Part shown: piece by piece, positions 23,150 through 32,614 of the stretch | Layout of the letters: every line of letters begins with the position of its first letter | Position numbering within the stretch: the first letter of the stretch is position 1 | From: a virus | Reading direction: 5' to 3' (one strand) | IMG/VR virus record: IMGVR_UViG_3300025712_000005 | Location: 19,051-83,050 of that record | DNA length: 64,000 nt | Position numbers and translations under genes: made by a program | The notes under the pieces: model-generated | The model's input: only the letters and a program-made list of their open reading frames with translations | The model's database searches: none | Told to the model about the DNA's origin: nothing

Positions 23150-24946
23150 ATGAGAGTAAACGTGCAAAATACTTATACCGCTGATTTTTGCGACACAGCT
23201 TCGCGCCGATATAACCGTGACACAGCCGATATGACCCATGGTCAATGGATGTGTAAAAACACGTCACTCAATAAGAAACCCTTTAGTTTCACTCGCTATC
23301 CTTTTCAGGAGCAGATTGCCAACGACATGCACCCTAATTTGGACTGCATAAAACCGTCGCAAGTGGGTCTCACGGAGATTCAAATCCGAAAAGCCCTGAC
23401 AATCTTAACCAGAACCCCGAACACGTCACTGATTTACACAATGCCTAACGAGCGAATGTTCAAACGTATTTCTAAGGCGCGTATTCAGCCTTTGATGAAC
23501 TACGACAAAGCATTTAAGTTAGACAAAGGCGATAATACAAAACAGTCAATGGACTTAATGCGTGTTGGCTCTTCGTTCATGTACGTTACCGGTTCTTCAG
23601 AAGCAGATGCCACGTCAATCAACGCCGACTATGTGTTTAACGATGAGATTGATTTGACCGACTCCTCGATGCTGGCGCTATTTAACTCACGTCTTCAGGG
23701 TTCCGACCACCGAGTCAGCCAACGTTTCAGCACACCGACCTTTGAAGGGTTTGGGGTAGATAGGGGTTTTGCACGCTCAGACCAGCATGAATACATGATT
23801 AAGTGCGGTGGATGCAATCACCATCAAATACCGTTGTTCACACCGGACTTTGTTCACGTCGATGGGATGCCGGATATTGATGATTTTATCAATTTGCAAG
23901 AATCGTTGGTGGATGCTGGCAAAGTGAGAATTGAAACGGCCTATGTTTTTTGTGAAAAATGTCGAAAGCCTTTAGACTTATCTGACTACTCCAGTCGAGA
24001 ATGGGTTGCCAAGTTTCCCAGCCGCACGTTGAATCGAGGTTATCGCGTGCGGACTTTTTCGAGCCACCGATTAGACCCTGTTTATTGCTTCACCCAGATG
24101 TTTAAATATTTGGAGAAGGACAATATCAAGGGCTTTAAAAATACGGTGCTGGGGGATGCTTACACCAATGCTGATCAGAAGATGACCGAACAGCAAATCG
24201 AGTTAGTCCTACTGCAAGATTCTATTCCCGAGCCCGTTCCTGAGGGCCAGTATTTTCTGGGCGTGGATATCGGTGCCACTTGTTATATCACGGTGGGTGA
24301 TATCAGAGGGCCGAAGGATGCGGACGTCGTGCTCTTTCAAATCTGCACAGCTGACGCCTTACCCAATATAGTTAAAGTCCTCGAAGAGAAATACAAATTT
24401 CAAAACGGGGGCTTGGATAGATATCCCTACACGCCGACAGTTAATGATATTCGAACCGCCAGTAACGGAAAGTTGATGCCTGTTCACTACGGGGGCCGAA
24501 AAGTGGTTGCTGAAGTGAAAGACGCTGGCGGCGAGGTTGACTATTTGACGGTGAACAGAACTTCGATGCTGGATAAGGTGGCCAATGGGGTTCGTAATGC
24601 GACGATGCGATTCAGGGGTTTCACGCAGTACAAAGAAACCATTAAGATTCACCTTCAAGATATGGTGCGTGAGGAAAAAGAAGAGCAAGAGCCTATTTGG
24701 ATAAAACTCAACGGCAACGACCACTTTTTTCACTCGCTAGGGTATATGTGGGCCGCTTATGAATACCGTCAGCTCTTAATTGAGTTAGGTGGTCATAAAA
24801 ATATGACACTCGGTTTCAGCACACCGAGCGCGGGTTCCGTGGTTTTGGGCCAACCCGCGCAACAGGATTTCTTTGGCACGTCCACCTTAATCGGGTATGC
24901 TCAGACACCTAGCAACGATAAAATAATTCGTAGCAACCGCAAATAA
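23150..24946 (+). CDS. Terminase large subunit (GpA type)
   Basis: A deviant Walker A KPSQVGLT (residues 68-75) and Walker B YVFNDE (161-166) mark the packaging ATPase. A two-part zinc site (CGGC 219-222, CEKC 268-271) and the nuclease aspartate in GVDIGA (D373) are typical of GpA-type terminases. The enzyme cuts and pumps DNA into the prohead through the portal. The start is uncertain: ATG 23150, GTG 23162 (preceded by GAGAG) and ATG 23231 are in frame. A box-like AAGACGATG at 23141 opens only a 12-codon ORF in another frame. It is the first gene of the rightward late operon. Confidence 0.9.
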   Translation: MRVNVQNTYTADFCDTASRRYNRDTADMTHGQWMCKNTSLNKKPFSFTRYPFQEQIANDMHPNLDCIKPSQVGLTEIQIRKALTILTRTPNTSLIYTMPNERMFKRISKARIQPLMNYDKAFKLDKGDNTKQSMDLMRVGSSFMYVTGSSEADATSINADYVFNDEIDLTDSSMLALFNSRLQGSDHRVSQRFSTPTFEGFGVDRGFARSDQHEYMIKCGGCNHHQIPLFTPDFVHVDGMPDIDDFINLQESLVDAGKVRIETAYVFCEKCRKPLDLSDYSSREWVAKFPSRTLNRGYRVRTFSSHRLDPVYCFTQMFKYLEKDNIKGFKNTVLGDAYTNADQKMTEQQIELVLLQDSIPEPVPEGQYFLGVDIGATCYITVGDIRGPKDADVVLFQICTADALPNIVKVLEEKYKFQNGGLDRYPYTPTVNDIRTASNGKLMPVHYGGRKVVAEVKDAGGEVDYLTVNRTSMLDKVANGVRNATMRFRGFTQYKETIKIHLQDMVREEKEEQEPIWIKLNGNDHFFHSLGYMWAAYEYRQLLIELGGHKNMTLGFSTPSAGSVVLGQPAQQDFFGTSTLIGYAQTPSNDKIIRSNRK

Positions 24947-24960
24947 CTTGGAAACTGACG

Positions 24961-26409
24961 ATGGCTGAGAATATCATTTCAAAATTTAAACTGTTATTGC
25001 CAACACGCACCAAACCCAAGGGCGTTACGCAAACAGGCAGTTATGACGCTGAGAACCGAACTGAGGTTCTAGGTACCCCAGACTATCGTGAGCACCTTCA
25101 AGATTTACAAACAGAACGCGCTGCCAAGAACTCTCAGGAGATAATTCAGCAGCTGCTTGAATCTGACCCTGATGCTTCCGCTGCGTTGAACGCTTTCTTG
25201 ACCACCGCTGGAAGTTCGAAACCCTTAATCAAGATTACCGACCCTGATGGCGCCATCGATAGAGACGGCTATAAAATCTTAAATCAAATTGTGGAATTGC
25301 TCGAAACGCGACGCGATTACTCAAAAGGGTTCGTGCATAAGAAAACGCTGCGTGAACTTTGCGAAGAAATGCGCTACATGATTTTGGCACAAGGCGGTTG
25401 TGCCGCTGAAGCTATCTTCGGTGACTTCCTTGAATTAAGCGCGGTGAGGATGGTTGAGCTATCGAGTTTGAGATGGCAAGAAAAAGAAGCCGGTACGTTG
25501 GTGCCTTATCAAGACCAAGGCGACGGCGACCCTGTTAAGATTGATGTCCCTACCTTATTCATTGGCTGGTTTAGAAAGCCGTCCAGAACGCCTTACGCTT
25601 CGTCTCCGTTTGTCTCTGCAATTAATACGATGGCAGCAAGACAGCAGGTAATTAATGATCTATACCGCATATTGCAAATAACCGGTTTCCCGAGAATCAC
25701 TCTTAAAGTTCTCGAGAGTGTGTTAGTTGAAAATGCGCCGATTGAAATTAAGAGTGACCCTGTGAAGCTTCGTGCTTATATCACCAACCAGCGTAACGCG
25801 ATTGGTGCCCAGTTTGCTGCGATAAGACCAGACCAACCGATTGTGCATACTGACTCGTTAGAAGTATCGATGCTCAATGAAAAGAATCCGGCCTCAGGCC
25901 TCGATGTCTCGAAGATTATTGAAACCCTAAACGCACAAAACCAAGCTGGGCTTAGAACCATGGCCACGGTATTGGGACGCGGTGAGAGTGGGGTTAACAC
26001 CGCGACAGTTGAAGCTAACTTGTTCTCAAAGAACGCCGATAGTTTGAACGAGCCGATTGGTGATGTGTTAAGTAAAATTTTAACAATGGCGCTGAGATTA
26101 CAAGGCAGTGAGAGCCGCGTTATTTTAACTTTCCCGAATATTGATTTACGCTCTGAGTTAGAACTTGAAGCGCAATTAAATTTAAAATCCCAGCGGCTCC
26201 GTACAGACCTCAGTGACGGTTTAATTAGTGATGACGACTATCACTTAGCAATGTACCGAAGAATTCGACCAGATGCTTCTCCAGAGCTTTCAGGCACCGG
26301 TTTTGCAAATGCTAAGATGGAAGTTGACGCCGAGAAAGTTTCACCTAATTCTGACCCTCAAGGACGTTCCGTTTCCAGAGCCTCAGATAAGCAAGCTAAA
26401 TCTAATTAA
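24961..26409 (+). CDS. Portal protein
   Basis: The position between terminase and protease, the length of 482 residues and segments such as YASSPFVSAINTMAARQQVI and RMVELSSLRWQEK fit a siphophage portal. It would form the dodecameric vertex through which DNA passes. The start has the late-type box GGAAACTGACGATG. The C-terminal part is helical with a disordered tail (SPNSDPQGRSVSRASDKQAK). Confidence 0.85.
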   Translation: MAENIISKFKLLLPTRTKPKGVTQTGSYDAENRTEVLGTPDYREHLQDLQTERAAKNSQEIIQQLLESDPDASAALNAFLTTAGSSKPLIKITDPDGAIDRDGYKILNQIVELLETRRDYSKGFVHKKTLRELCEEMRYMILAQGGCAAEAIFGDFLELSAVRMVELSSLRWQEKEAGTLVPYQDQGDGDPVKIDVPTLFIGWFRKPSRTPYASSPFVSAINTMAARQQVINDLYRILQITGFPRITLKVLESVLVENAPIEIKSDPVKLRAYITNQRNAIGAQFAAIRPDQPIVHTDSLEVSMLNEKNPASGLDVSKIIETLNAQNQAGLRTMATVLGRGESGVNTATVEANLFSKNADSLNEPIGDVLSKILTMALRLQGSESRVILTFPNIDLRSELELEAQLNLKSQRLRTDLSDGLISDDDYHLAMYRRIRPDASPELSGTGFANAKMEVDAEKVSPNSDPQGRSVSRASDKQAKSN

Positions 26410-26491
26410 CTGAGATACTAGAAATTACTGGTTAGATAAAGTTATAGTAATAAAGAAACTCGTTAAGAGTTAAAAAATTTGGAAAATGACG

Positions 26492-27667
26492 ATGGCTAAG
26501 AAACTTACACTCACAGAATCATTGCGTGCTGCAATTAGAAAAGCAGCGGGGGATGACGATATAGATTTTAATCTAATTTCTGCTTATGAAGCGGTAGCCG
26601 CGTCTACCCGTCCGATTTCTCAGTCAGCGACTGCCTACGATGGCGCTCAAATGACCGAGACCTTTCTAAGAGATATGGAAACGTATCTCGAAACCGAATC
26701 AGTCCCTATTCATGTTATGCACAACGGCAGCGTACTTCCTATCGGAAAAACGTTCAAAGCGGGTGTGCTTGATGCTGAAGCAGGGCATTACGATTTAAAC
26801 GCATTATTTTATGTTGAGAGTGATAGCGAACATGCTCGTCAAATCGACTTAGGCATTATCGATGAAGTTTCAGTGGGTGCCTTACCTAAGCACGCTTATT
26901 GTTCTGAGTGTGATTTTGATTATATGGCTCCTGAGAACGAATACAGTTTTTACTACCGTGAGTGTGACAATGGTCATGCGTTAGGCCAGAACGGAGTGCA
27001 CCTTCGTTTAACCGGTCTTGAAAAGTGGAAAGAACTTTCGCTTGTTGGAAAAGGGGCTTCCAACAAACCGAAAATACTTGGCACTGCCAAGCAACGATTG
27101 AGTAAAGAGTCTTATGAACAATTGGCCGCGTCGGGTATGTCTCCTGAAGCGGTTCAAATGTCTTATTTGCTTTGCTCTGCTACCCCCAAAACTAAAGATG
27201 AAGGTGTAATCATGGATTTAACAGCATTGAGCGATAAAGCCATTTCTTTGTCAGCAGAAAAAGCTAAATTGGAAAGTAAATTAGAGATTGTTGAGGCTAA
27301 CTTAGCGACTTCTGATTCCAAGGTAGCGGAGCTGAATGGCAAAGTGACGGAGCTACAAACACAATTAGCAGCAACAGATGAGTCGGCTATTAAGCTTGAA
27401 CTTACTGAAGCGAAAGCTAAGCAAGCGGAATTCGAACCAGTAACAGCGTACTTAACTGAACAAGTTAAGATTGCGGCGGTTGCTGCCGGATTAGAACTGA
27501 AAGAAGATGCAACGATGCAAGAACAGATTGAAGTACTGAAAAGTGCTCAAATCAAACTAGGTGCAATCCCTAGAAACGGTTCTGACATCTTAGCGTCTGG
27601 TGGCAAAGAACAGACGGCAGAGTTGTCGGCTACTATTCTTCGCAATTCAGCATTTTTAACGAAGTAA
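26492..27667 (+). CDS. Head maturation protease fused to scaffold
   Basis: Residues 1-200 show an HK97/S78-like protease layout: HVMHNGSVLPIGK (H74/H77) followed by DEVSVGA (S127) as a possible His-Ser pair. An unusual C-x2-C-x17-C-x3-H cluster (C137, C140, C158, H162) may bind zinc. After about residue 240 the sequence is an Ala/Glu/Lys coiled coil typical of scaffold. An in-frame internal ATG at 27212 with its own ribosome binding site allows separate scaffold synthesis. The ATG at 26492 is chosen because it is preceded by GGAAAATGACG. Confidence 0.8.
   Translation: MAKKLTLTESLRAAIRKAAGDDDIDFNLISAYEAVAASTRPISQSATAYDGAQMTETFLRDMETYLETESVPIHVMHNGSVLPIGKTFKAGVLDAEAGHYDLNALFYVESDSEHARQIDLGIIDEVSVGALPKHAYCSECDFDYMAPENEYSFYYRECDNGHALGQNGVHLRLTGLEKWKELSLVGKGASNKPKILGTAKQRLSKESYEQLAASGMSPEAVQMSYLLCSATPKTKDEGVIMDLTALSDKAISLSAEKAKLESKLEIVEANLATSDSKVAELNGKVTELQTQLAATDESAIKLELTEAKAKQAEFEPVTAYLTEQVKIAAVAAGLELKEDATMQEQIEVLKSAQIKLGAIPRNGSDILASGGKEQTAELSATILRNSAFLTK
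27212..27667 (+). CDS. Scaffold protein from an internal start (151 aa)
   Basis: The internal ATG (codon 241 of the protease gene) has AAGGTG six to seven bases before it and opens MDLTALSDKAISLSAEKAKL, the beginning of the coiled coil. Nested scaffold genes of this kind are known for lambda C/Nu3. The product would be the abundant assembly scaffold. Confidence 0.65.
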   Translation: MDLTALSDKAISLSAEKAKLESKLEIVEANLATSDSKVAELNGKVTELQTQLAATDESAIKLELTEAKAKQAEFEPVTAYLTEQVKIAAVAAGLELKEDATMQEQIEVLKSAQIKLGAIPRNGSDILASGGKEQTAELSATILRNSAFLTK

Positions 27668-27683
27668 GTAGGAGTACAATACT

Positions 27684-28079
27684 ATGTATTTTGGACAACT
27701 AACACATAAAGGTATTCGTACCGAATCCGCTGCCGCCACTTTCGAGTTAGACGCGAGCATCGATGGGTACGATAAAGTCGGTCTCCCAGTTGCTATGAAA
27801 GGTAACTTTCTTGTCGGCTTGGCGGGTGATGGCGATGCGATTGTAGGTTACCTAGAGTCGTATGAAGAGCGTAAAGCGGATGGCACTAAAACAGGTGCAG
27901 TTTCGTGGAATATCTGCGCGGAATGGACTTACACGGGCACAGCTCCAGTTGTTGGCGGCGGTGTAGTAGGTTCAGCGACAGAAGGTGCTGTTAAAGCGGC
28001 AGTCGCCCCAGCAGGTCTAAACGCGTTGGTAACAGCCGTTGACACCACAAACAAAATAGTTTCAGTTATCCTTCGATAA
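27684..28079 (+). CDS. Head decoration protein-like (131 aa)
   Basis: A small beta-rich, glycine- and alanine-rich protein encoded between scaffold and major capsid, the place of lambda D. It begins MYFGQLTHKGIRTESAAATF and has a GGGVVGSA turn. The assignment rests on position and composition. It would bind the capsid surface and stabilise the expanded head. Confidence 0.65.
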   Translation: MYFGQLTHKGIRTESAAATFELDASIDGYDKVGLPVAMKGNFLVGLAGDGDAIVGYLESYEERKADGTKTGAVSWNICAEWTYTGTAPVVGGGVVGSATEGAVKAAVAPAGLNALVTAVDTTNKIVSVILR

Positions 28080-28107
28080 TTGATAACTGAAAATTAGGAG
28101 ATTGACG

Positions 28108-29313
28108 ATGAGTTTACAATCATTAACAACTATAAAACGCGCCCCTCTTGCTGTGATTCTTGGCGAGATAGGTTCTGAAAATAAACAAGCCTCTTCAAGT
28201 GCTGGTCTTAGCCTTGTCGACAAAGCCAAGTCGTATGGTATTTCTGTAAAGGACTACTTGGACTTAGCGGTAGATGTCCGCGCCTCTGAAGGCGAAGACA
28301 AAGGCAAGTATCTGAAGAACGCAAACGAGCGTATGTCTGGTTACGAGGCGGCACTAGCTGACTTGAATCTACCAGTACAGAACAACTTCAAGCAAGGCAT
28401 TGTGCTTCAAGCAGCTGCGGATAGCTTCAGTGCTCGCCCAGGCTCTCGCGCACTTTTCCCTGAAGTCATTGACTCAATGATGCAGTGGTCTACGAAGCAA
28501 GACCAGTTCGAATCAACTGAAGGTTTAGTGTCTCAAACCCGTACGGTTACTGGTAACGAAGTTATCACTCAGGCGATTTTTGATGACCAAGGTCAGTTGA
28601 ATACGAGCCCGATTGCTGAGTTAGCGAACATTCCAGTTCAGACTATCACTAGTTCTGATCGTAGTGTGAAGTTCTTCAAGCACGGTTCAGCGATTCGTAC
28701 CTCGTATGAATTTGAACGTCGTGTTTCTTTGGACGTACTGACTCCGTATGCTAACCGTGTTGCTCGCAACCTAGAGTTAAGCAAAGTGGCTCAAGCGACT
28801 CGTCTTCTTATCGAAGGTGATGGTGTTCATTCTGCAGCAACTCCGTTCGCAGCAAGTGCGCTGAAGAATTGGGACATCACTGGTTCTAAGTCACTTAAAG
28901 ACAACTATGTTGGTCTTGCTGACTTCCTAGCGCGTCGTGCTAAAGCGGGTAACCCAGTAGATACCATCATCGGTAACTACGACATGTGGTTAGAGTTGTT
29001 CTTAATGTTCTTACCGACTAAGACAACTAACTCTGATGCTGCAGAGCTTCAGGGCCGTGGTATGCCACGTGTTGGCCTACAGTTAGACTTCTTGCAAGGT
29101 GTTAACTTCAAGATTTCAAGCTCAATGCCAGCGGGTCAGCTAATGTGTTACAGCGTTGGCGATACTTTGGAAGAGTTGATCGAAAACGGTTCTGTTCTGT
29201 CTGAGTCTGAGACAGCTATCAAGAATCAGTCAATCACGTATATCAAAACAATGAACATGGGTTACCGTTTAGTTTACGGCGACACTCGTACTTTGTTAGA
29301 CCTTACGGCGTAA
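28108..29313 (+). CDS. Major capsid protein
   Basis: The 401-residue protein sits immediately after the decoration gene, with a helical N-terminal segment (about 1-100) followed by a mixed domain (SRALFPEVIDSMMQWSTKQD onward), as in HK97-fold capsids. The box GGAGATTGACGATG precedes the ATG. A GC hairpin follows the stop. Codons are strongly biased (GGT, CGT), as in an abundant protein. Confidence 0.85.
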   Translation: MSLQSLTTIKRAPLAVILGEIGSENKQASSSAGLSLVDKAKSYGISVKDYLDLAVDVRASEGEDKGKYLKNANERMSGYEAALADLNLPVQNNFKQGIVLQAAADSFSARPGSRALFPEVIDSMMQWSTKQDQFESTEGLVSQTRTVTGNEVITQAIFDDQGQLNTSPIAELANIPVQTITSSDRSVKFFKHGSAIRTSYEFERRVSLDVLTPYANRVARNLELSKVAQATRLLIEGDGVHSAATPFAASALKNWDITGSKSLKDNYVGLADFLARRAKAGNPVDTIIGNYDMWLELFLMFLPTKTTNSDAAELQGRGMPRVGLQLDFLQGVNFKISSSMPAGQLMCYSVGDTLEELIENGSVLSESETAIKNQSITYIKTMNMGYRLVYGDTRTLLDLTA

Positions 29314-29319
29314 TTGATT

Positions 29320-29335
29320 GGGGGCTTCTGCCCCC
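29320..29335 (+). repeat. GC hairpin after the major capsid gene
   Basis: The only rightward copy: GGGGGC-TTCT-GCCCCC followed by TTT. The loop differs but the stem is identical, so the stem is the conserved part. Confidence 0.8.
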
Positions 29336-29356
29336 TTTAAACTTTGGGAAAAGAAA

Positions 29357-29716
29357 ATGTCAAAAATACTAGTAAAAGTAAAAGGCAAATTTACTTGCCT
29401 TGTAGAGAACGACTTTGTACCGGCTTTTCGTCCAGCGGTAGTTGCCGACTGTAACAAGTACAAGCAACTTGTAGATGAAGGTAAGTTAAAGCCTTTAGCA
29501 GAGTTGAAAGACGAAGCCACTGACCAAGATTTTGTCGACTTCATTGCCAGCCATGACGGTGACGTTGAAACGGCGACTGAAAACTTCTTAGCGAAGTTTG
29601 GTATCGACGCAAGCGATGACCCTGAAGCGGATGCGATGGCGAAAGATATTGCCGACGCTGAAGCCAAAGCGGAAGCTGAAAAAGCACTGGCTAAAAAGCC
29701 CGTGGCTAAAAAGTAA
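29357..29716 (+). CDS. Head-tail joining protein-like, lambda FI position (119 aa)
   Basis: After a short beta start (MSKILVKVKGKFTCLVENDF) the C-terminal half is an Ala/Glu/Lys helix ending KKPVAKK. Its position after the capsid gene is that of lambda FI or of head-completion proteins. The hairpin 29320-29335 lies between the capsid stop and this start. Confidence 0.6.
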   Translation: MSKILVKVKGKFTCLVENDFVPAFRPAVVADCNKYKQLVDEGKLKPLAELKDEATDQDFVDFIASHDGDVETATENFLAKFGIDASDDPEADAMAKDIADAEAKAEAEKALAKKPVAKK

Positions 29717-29733
29717 TTTAAAGGACAACAGCA

Positions 29734-30426
29734 ATGATAAATTTAAAAGAAGGTGCCGAGCTTGAGCTAAAAGACTTTGAAATTCAGGGTCGATTTCTCA
29801 CGCCAGATGCTAGTAACGTTGCTGTTGTCGTTTACAATGACCAAGGTGTGGAGGCGTACTCAAAAGTATTTTCCTTTGATCCCGCTTATTATTATGTCAT
29901 GGCCGGAGAGCTTCTGTTCGCATCCCTTGATGCAGCTTATGAGTTCTTTACGATTAAAGTTACGTTTCAATCCAATGGTAAGTCTCACACGTTTAAAGAC
30001 ATTATTCGATTGCAACGAGACCCTATGATTTACACCGATGAGAATTCGGTGCGGACTATTCTAGGCGCTTCTGAAAAAGAGTTGCCAAATGAAGAAATCG
30101 ATATTTATGGCGCTTACGCTGAGTTATCAGTTGATTTGGGAATTTCGTTTATTTCGAATAATTCGAATATTAAGAATGCGAATGATCTCATCACCTACCA
30201 CGAAGCCCTAAAGCAATTAGACAGCCTAGAATTGAAGTTACTGAAAAGTGATGAATTCGATGATATCCGTCAAGCTAGATTAGCAAAATTTGATTATGTG
30301 GGCATGAAAGCGAGATTGACGAATGTGTATATCCGCTTGCTGAATAATTTCACCGAAGAGTTTGTCGTTGGCGACAGTCCACTTCTAACGGTTGTCACAA
30401 GAACCGACCCCTTTCTAGGTAGCTAA
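29734..30426 (+). CDS. Head-tail adaptor-like protein (230 aa)
   Basis: An N-terminal beta-rich domain (about 1-90) is joined to a helical C-terminal domain (about 95-215), and the latter resembles gp6-type adaptors by position and helical content. It would attach to the portal ring. Two-domain adaptors of this length are less usual. Assignment is by synteny. Confidence 0.6.
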   Translation: MINLKEGAELELKDFEIQGRFLTPDASNVAVVVYNDQGVEAYSKVFSFDPAYYYVMAGELLFASLDAAYEFFTIKVTFQSNGKSHTFKDIIRLQRDPMIYTDENSVRTILGASEKELPNEEIDIYGAYAELSVDLGISFISNNSNIKNANDLITYHEALKQLDSLELKLLKSDEFDDIRQARLAKFDYVGMKARLTNVYIRLLNNFTEEFVVGDSPLLTVVTRTDPFLGS

Positions 30427-30427
30427 T

Positions 30428-30916
30428 ATGAGAACCTTATCGAATTATCGGGTAGGTAATCTCAAGGTTAGAGCCGCTGTCACAAAACCAAATGAAAACA
30501 CGCTGACGATGATGCCCGTGCGTTCGTTGGTTTATGTCCCTAAAAAGTACCCTGTTGAAGCCGGAGAAATATTAAGTTTCGATGGCAAAGATGATGATTT
30601 GCTTTTGGCCACCCACCATGAGAATCCAGAGTATTGGGTATTTATGGGTCTTCATATGAATGCCACCGTAACGATTGAAAAACGTTTTTCAGGCATTAAC
30701 CCTGTGACCAAAATGAAGCAAGGCTCTTTCACGGTTGAGCCGATTACCTGCCGAGCGGTGCATGAACTTGGAAAGCTAATTGATGACAGAGGACTACAGA
30801 CTTCAAGGGATGTTTATTATGTCGCTGAGCAAGTTAAAGAGGGTGATGTGATTGACGGTCAGTCTATTACTGGTGTGCAAAAGCTGAACGGTATTTATTA
30901 TATCGAGGTAAAGTAG
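30428..30916 (+). CDS. Head closure / neck protein-like (162 aa)
   Basis: It starts one base after the adaptor stop and is beta-rich (SLVYVPKKYPVEAGEILSF), as expected of head-closure (lambda FII or gp16-like) proteins. Position between adaptor and tail-completion genes is the main evidence. Confidence 0.6.
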   Translation: MRTLSNYRVGNLKVRAAVTKPNENTLTMMPVRSLVYVPKKYPVEAGEILSFDGKDDDLLLATHHENPEYWVFMGLHMNATVTIEKRFSGINPVTKMKQGSFTVEPITCRAVHELGKLIDDRGLQTSRDVYYVAEQVKEGDVIDGQSITGVQKLNGIYYIEVK

Positions 30917-31854
30917 TGGCCAAGCAGCGGAACGATATTTTCAGAGACCTTCAAACTCGAATTCAGGCCGTTTTATTAGGGCTTGAACAAGGCACGCAAG
31001 ACCAGATAAGAGGTAAGTTGGAAGTCGCAACCATCGAATTCTTAGATGGTATTTTTAACCAAATGATTAAGATCATAACAGCGGTTAAAATTGACAGTTC
31101 CGCCTATAACTTTGAAGGCAATGTCTTTGGGTTTAAGCGAACAAAACCACTCACTAAAAAATGGATTAACGCTAAGACAGGGGGATTGACCGCAAAGGAA
31201 GGCGCAAGAAATCCAATGCTTTGGCGGATACCCGCTCAGAACAAAAAACGTTTTAGGCAGAAGCATAGAGACCCCTTAGAAGAAATTTTGCGAGACCTGA
31301 CAACGAAAAAAGTCGGTAAGCAGTTGTATGATAAATTCGGCGGGATTAGTGGGGGAGCAACGTCGGGAAAGTCCACGTTTAGAGAGAACCGTCGCCGAGG
31401 GATGAATGGTAGACCCTATAACACGGTAACCAAGAAGTACGAAAGCTGGGCAACGGCAGTTCGACCTGAAGTGGTAAACGCGGTTAAGAATGCAGATATT
31501 CAGTTACTAACCGGCGCGACGAGAACCGCCAGCGGAAGAATAACTATCCCAAAAAGTGGAAGAGGCCGAAGCGTGTCTATCTACAGTGCAATACAATTAG
31601 GATACGCGGCGACCAAAAATAAATTAATTTTTTTGGATAGATTAAACTCTATTCAAGGCCCAAGTTCTACGACAGATGAGATAGCCCTCATGCTAAAGAA
31701 TATGGGTGAAATGGATGGCACGAACTTTAAGAAGTTCGACGGATTGCACAAGCAAGGCCATCCAGTGATTACCGCTATGATGGGGATGCTGCTTTCTAAA
31801 GGATTTAGAGGCGGGGATAATAACCTTCACGAATATTTGGATAAGGTAGTTTAA
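30916..31854 (+). CDS. Neck / tail completion protein-like (312 aa)
   Basis: A GTG start overlaps the preceding TAG by one base, with GAGGTAAA before it. The product is basic and rich in Arg/Lys (KNKKRFRQKHRDPLEEI-type stretches) with a helical start. By order it takes the place of the gpZ/HK97 gp10-type tail-completion protein, though it is longer than those. No motif confirms this. Confidence 0.55.
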   Translation: MAKQRNDIFRDLQTRIQAVLLGLEQGTQDQIRGKLEVATIEFLDGIFNQMIKIITAVKIDSSAYNFEGNVFGFKRTKPLTKKWINAKTGGLTAKEGARNPMLWRIPAQNKKRFRQKHRDPLEEILRDLTTKKVGKQLYDKFGGISGGATSGKSTFRENRRRGMNGRPYNTVTKKYESWATAVRPEVVNAVKNADIQLLTGATRTASGRITIPKSGRGRSVSIYSAIQLGYAATKNKLIFLDRLNSIQGPSSTTDEIALMLKNMGEMDGTNFKKFDGLHKQGHPVITAMMGMLLSKGFRGGDNNLHEYLDKVV

Positions 31855-32297
31855 TGGCAACTTACAAGAACGTGCATACCTCGCTACTTAGATATTGCAG
31901 CGACAAGGCAGTCAACTTCAACATGCTAAAAGGGACTAACCTCGAAGCGTTGAACTTAGATGCTATTTCAGATGAATCGCAATTGCCTAGCGTCAATGTA
32001 ATTGGCATTGAGAAGATGACTTATCAGAGTGAAGGTGATTCTCAAGGACTGGACAACTTTACGGTGTCGATCACAATCGGGACAGTTCAGGATGAGAACA
32101 ACATGCTGCTCGTTGACTTAATCGATTCTCTCTTTGAAGAATTACGTTCGAGTAAGACGGTCGGTATTTTTGATGCGACAAGTGGATTGTTAATTGCCAA
32201 GGCGGTTGTCTATGGTCAAACGTTTATTACCCCAGTAATGATGGGAGAAAACGACCGTGTGTTTCAATCTATCGTAATTAGTGCCTCAGTGACTTAG
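31854..32297 (+). CDS. Tail terminator-like protein, lambda U position (147 aa)
   Basis: Compact alpha/beta protein beginning MATYKNVHTSLLRYCSDKAV with a strand-rich C-terminus (VFQSIVISASVT). It overlaps the upstream stop by one base and precedes the tail tube gene, as does lambda U. It would cap the tube. Its TAG stop lies in a palindrome that also contains the stop of the convergent moron gene. Confidence 0.65.
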   Translation: MATYKNVHTSLLRYCSDKAVNFNMLKGTNLEALNLDAISDESQLPSVNVIGIEKMTYQSEGDSQGLDNFTVSITIGTVQDENNMLLVDLIDSLFEELRSSKTVGIFDATSGLLIAKAVVYGQTFITPVMMGENDRVFQSIVISASVT

Positions 32298-32314
32298 AGA
32301 TTTTCTAAGTCACT
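32288..32314. terminator. Palindrome over two convergent stop codons
   Basis: AGTGACTTAGA and TCTAAGTCACT form a perfect 11-bp stem with a 5-base loop (32299-32303). The stem holds the TAG of the tail terminator gene and the TAA of the opposite gene. No T-run follows on either side, so it is not a standard intrinsic terminator; it may still slow or process both transcripts. Confidence 0.6.
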
Positions 32315-32614
32315 AAGGGCCGTGCAGATAGCTATTTGCAAGGCTTGTTGTCTAGTATATAAAGTTTGTTTGCAATAAGTGTCTAAGCTTTCCAACTCGC
32401 TACCGAGAAGGCGTAAGGTGAAGTTATGGTCATTCTTGAGATGTTCGTAATTTGACATGTCAATGGGTGACAATTTATTCTCGAAGAAGTGGTTTAACAG
32501 TAACCGAATTTTTGAAGCCGTAGTGCTTTTATTAAACGGTGCGTTGGTTGCCATTTCAACAAGTCCTGACGGGATATTAAAAGCAACTGGAATTAATGTT
32601 TGTTCTGCATTCAT
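32294..32614 (-). CDS. Ribbon-helix-helix-like moron protein (106 aa)
   Basis: This leftward gene lies inside the rightward tail module. The C-terminal region HNFTLRLLGSELESLDTYCK followed by TRQQALQIAICTAL resembles an Arc/MetJ-type ribbon-helix-helix, with a polar strand and two helices. AAGGAG lies 11 bases before the ATG at 32614. The position and opposite strand are typical of a lysogenically expressed moron. It could repress phage or host promoters; this is inference. Confidence 0.65.
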   Translation of the reverse strand: MNAEQTLIPVAFNIPSGLVEMATNAPFNKSTTASKIRLLLNHFFENKLSPIDMSNYEHLKNDHNFTLRLLGSELESLDTYCKQTLYTRQQALQIAICTALSDLENL

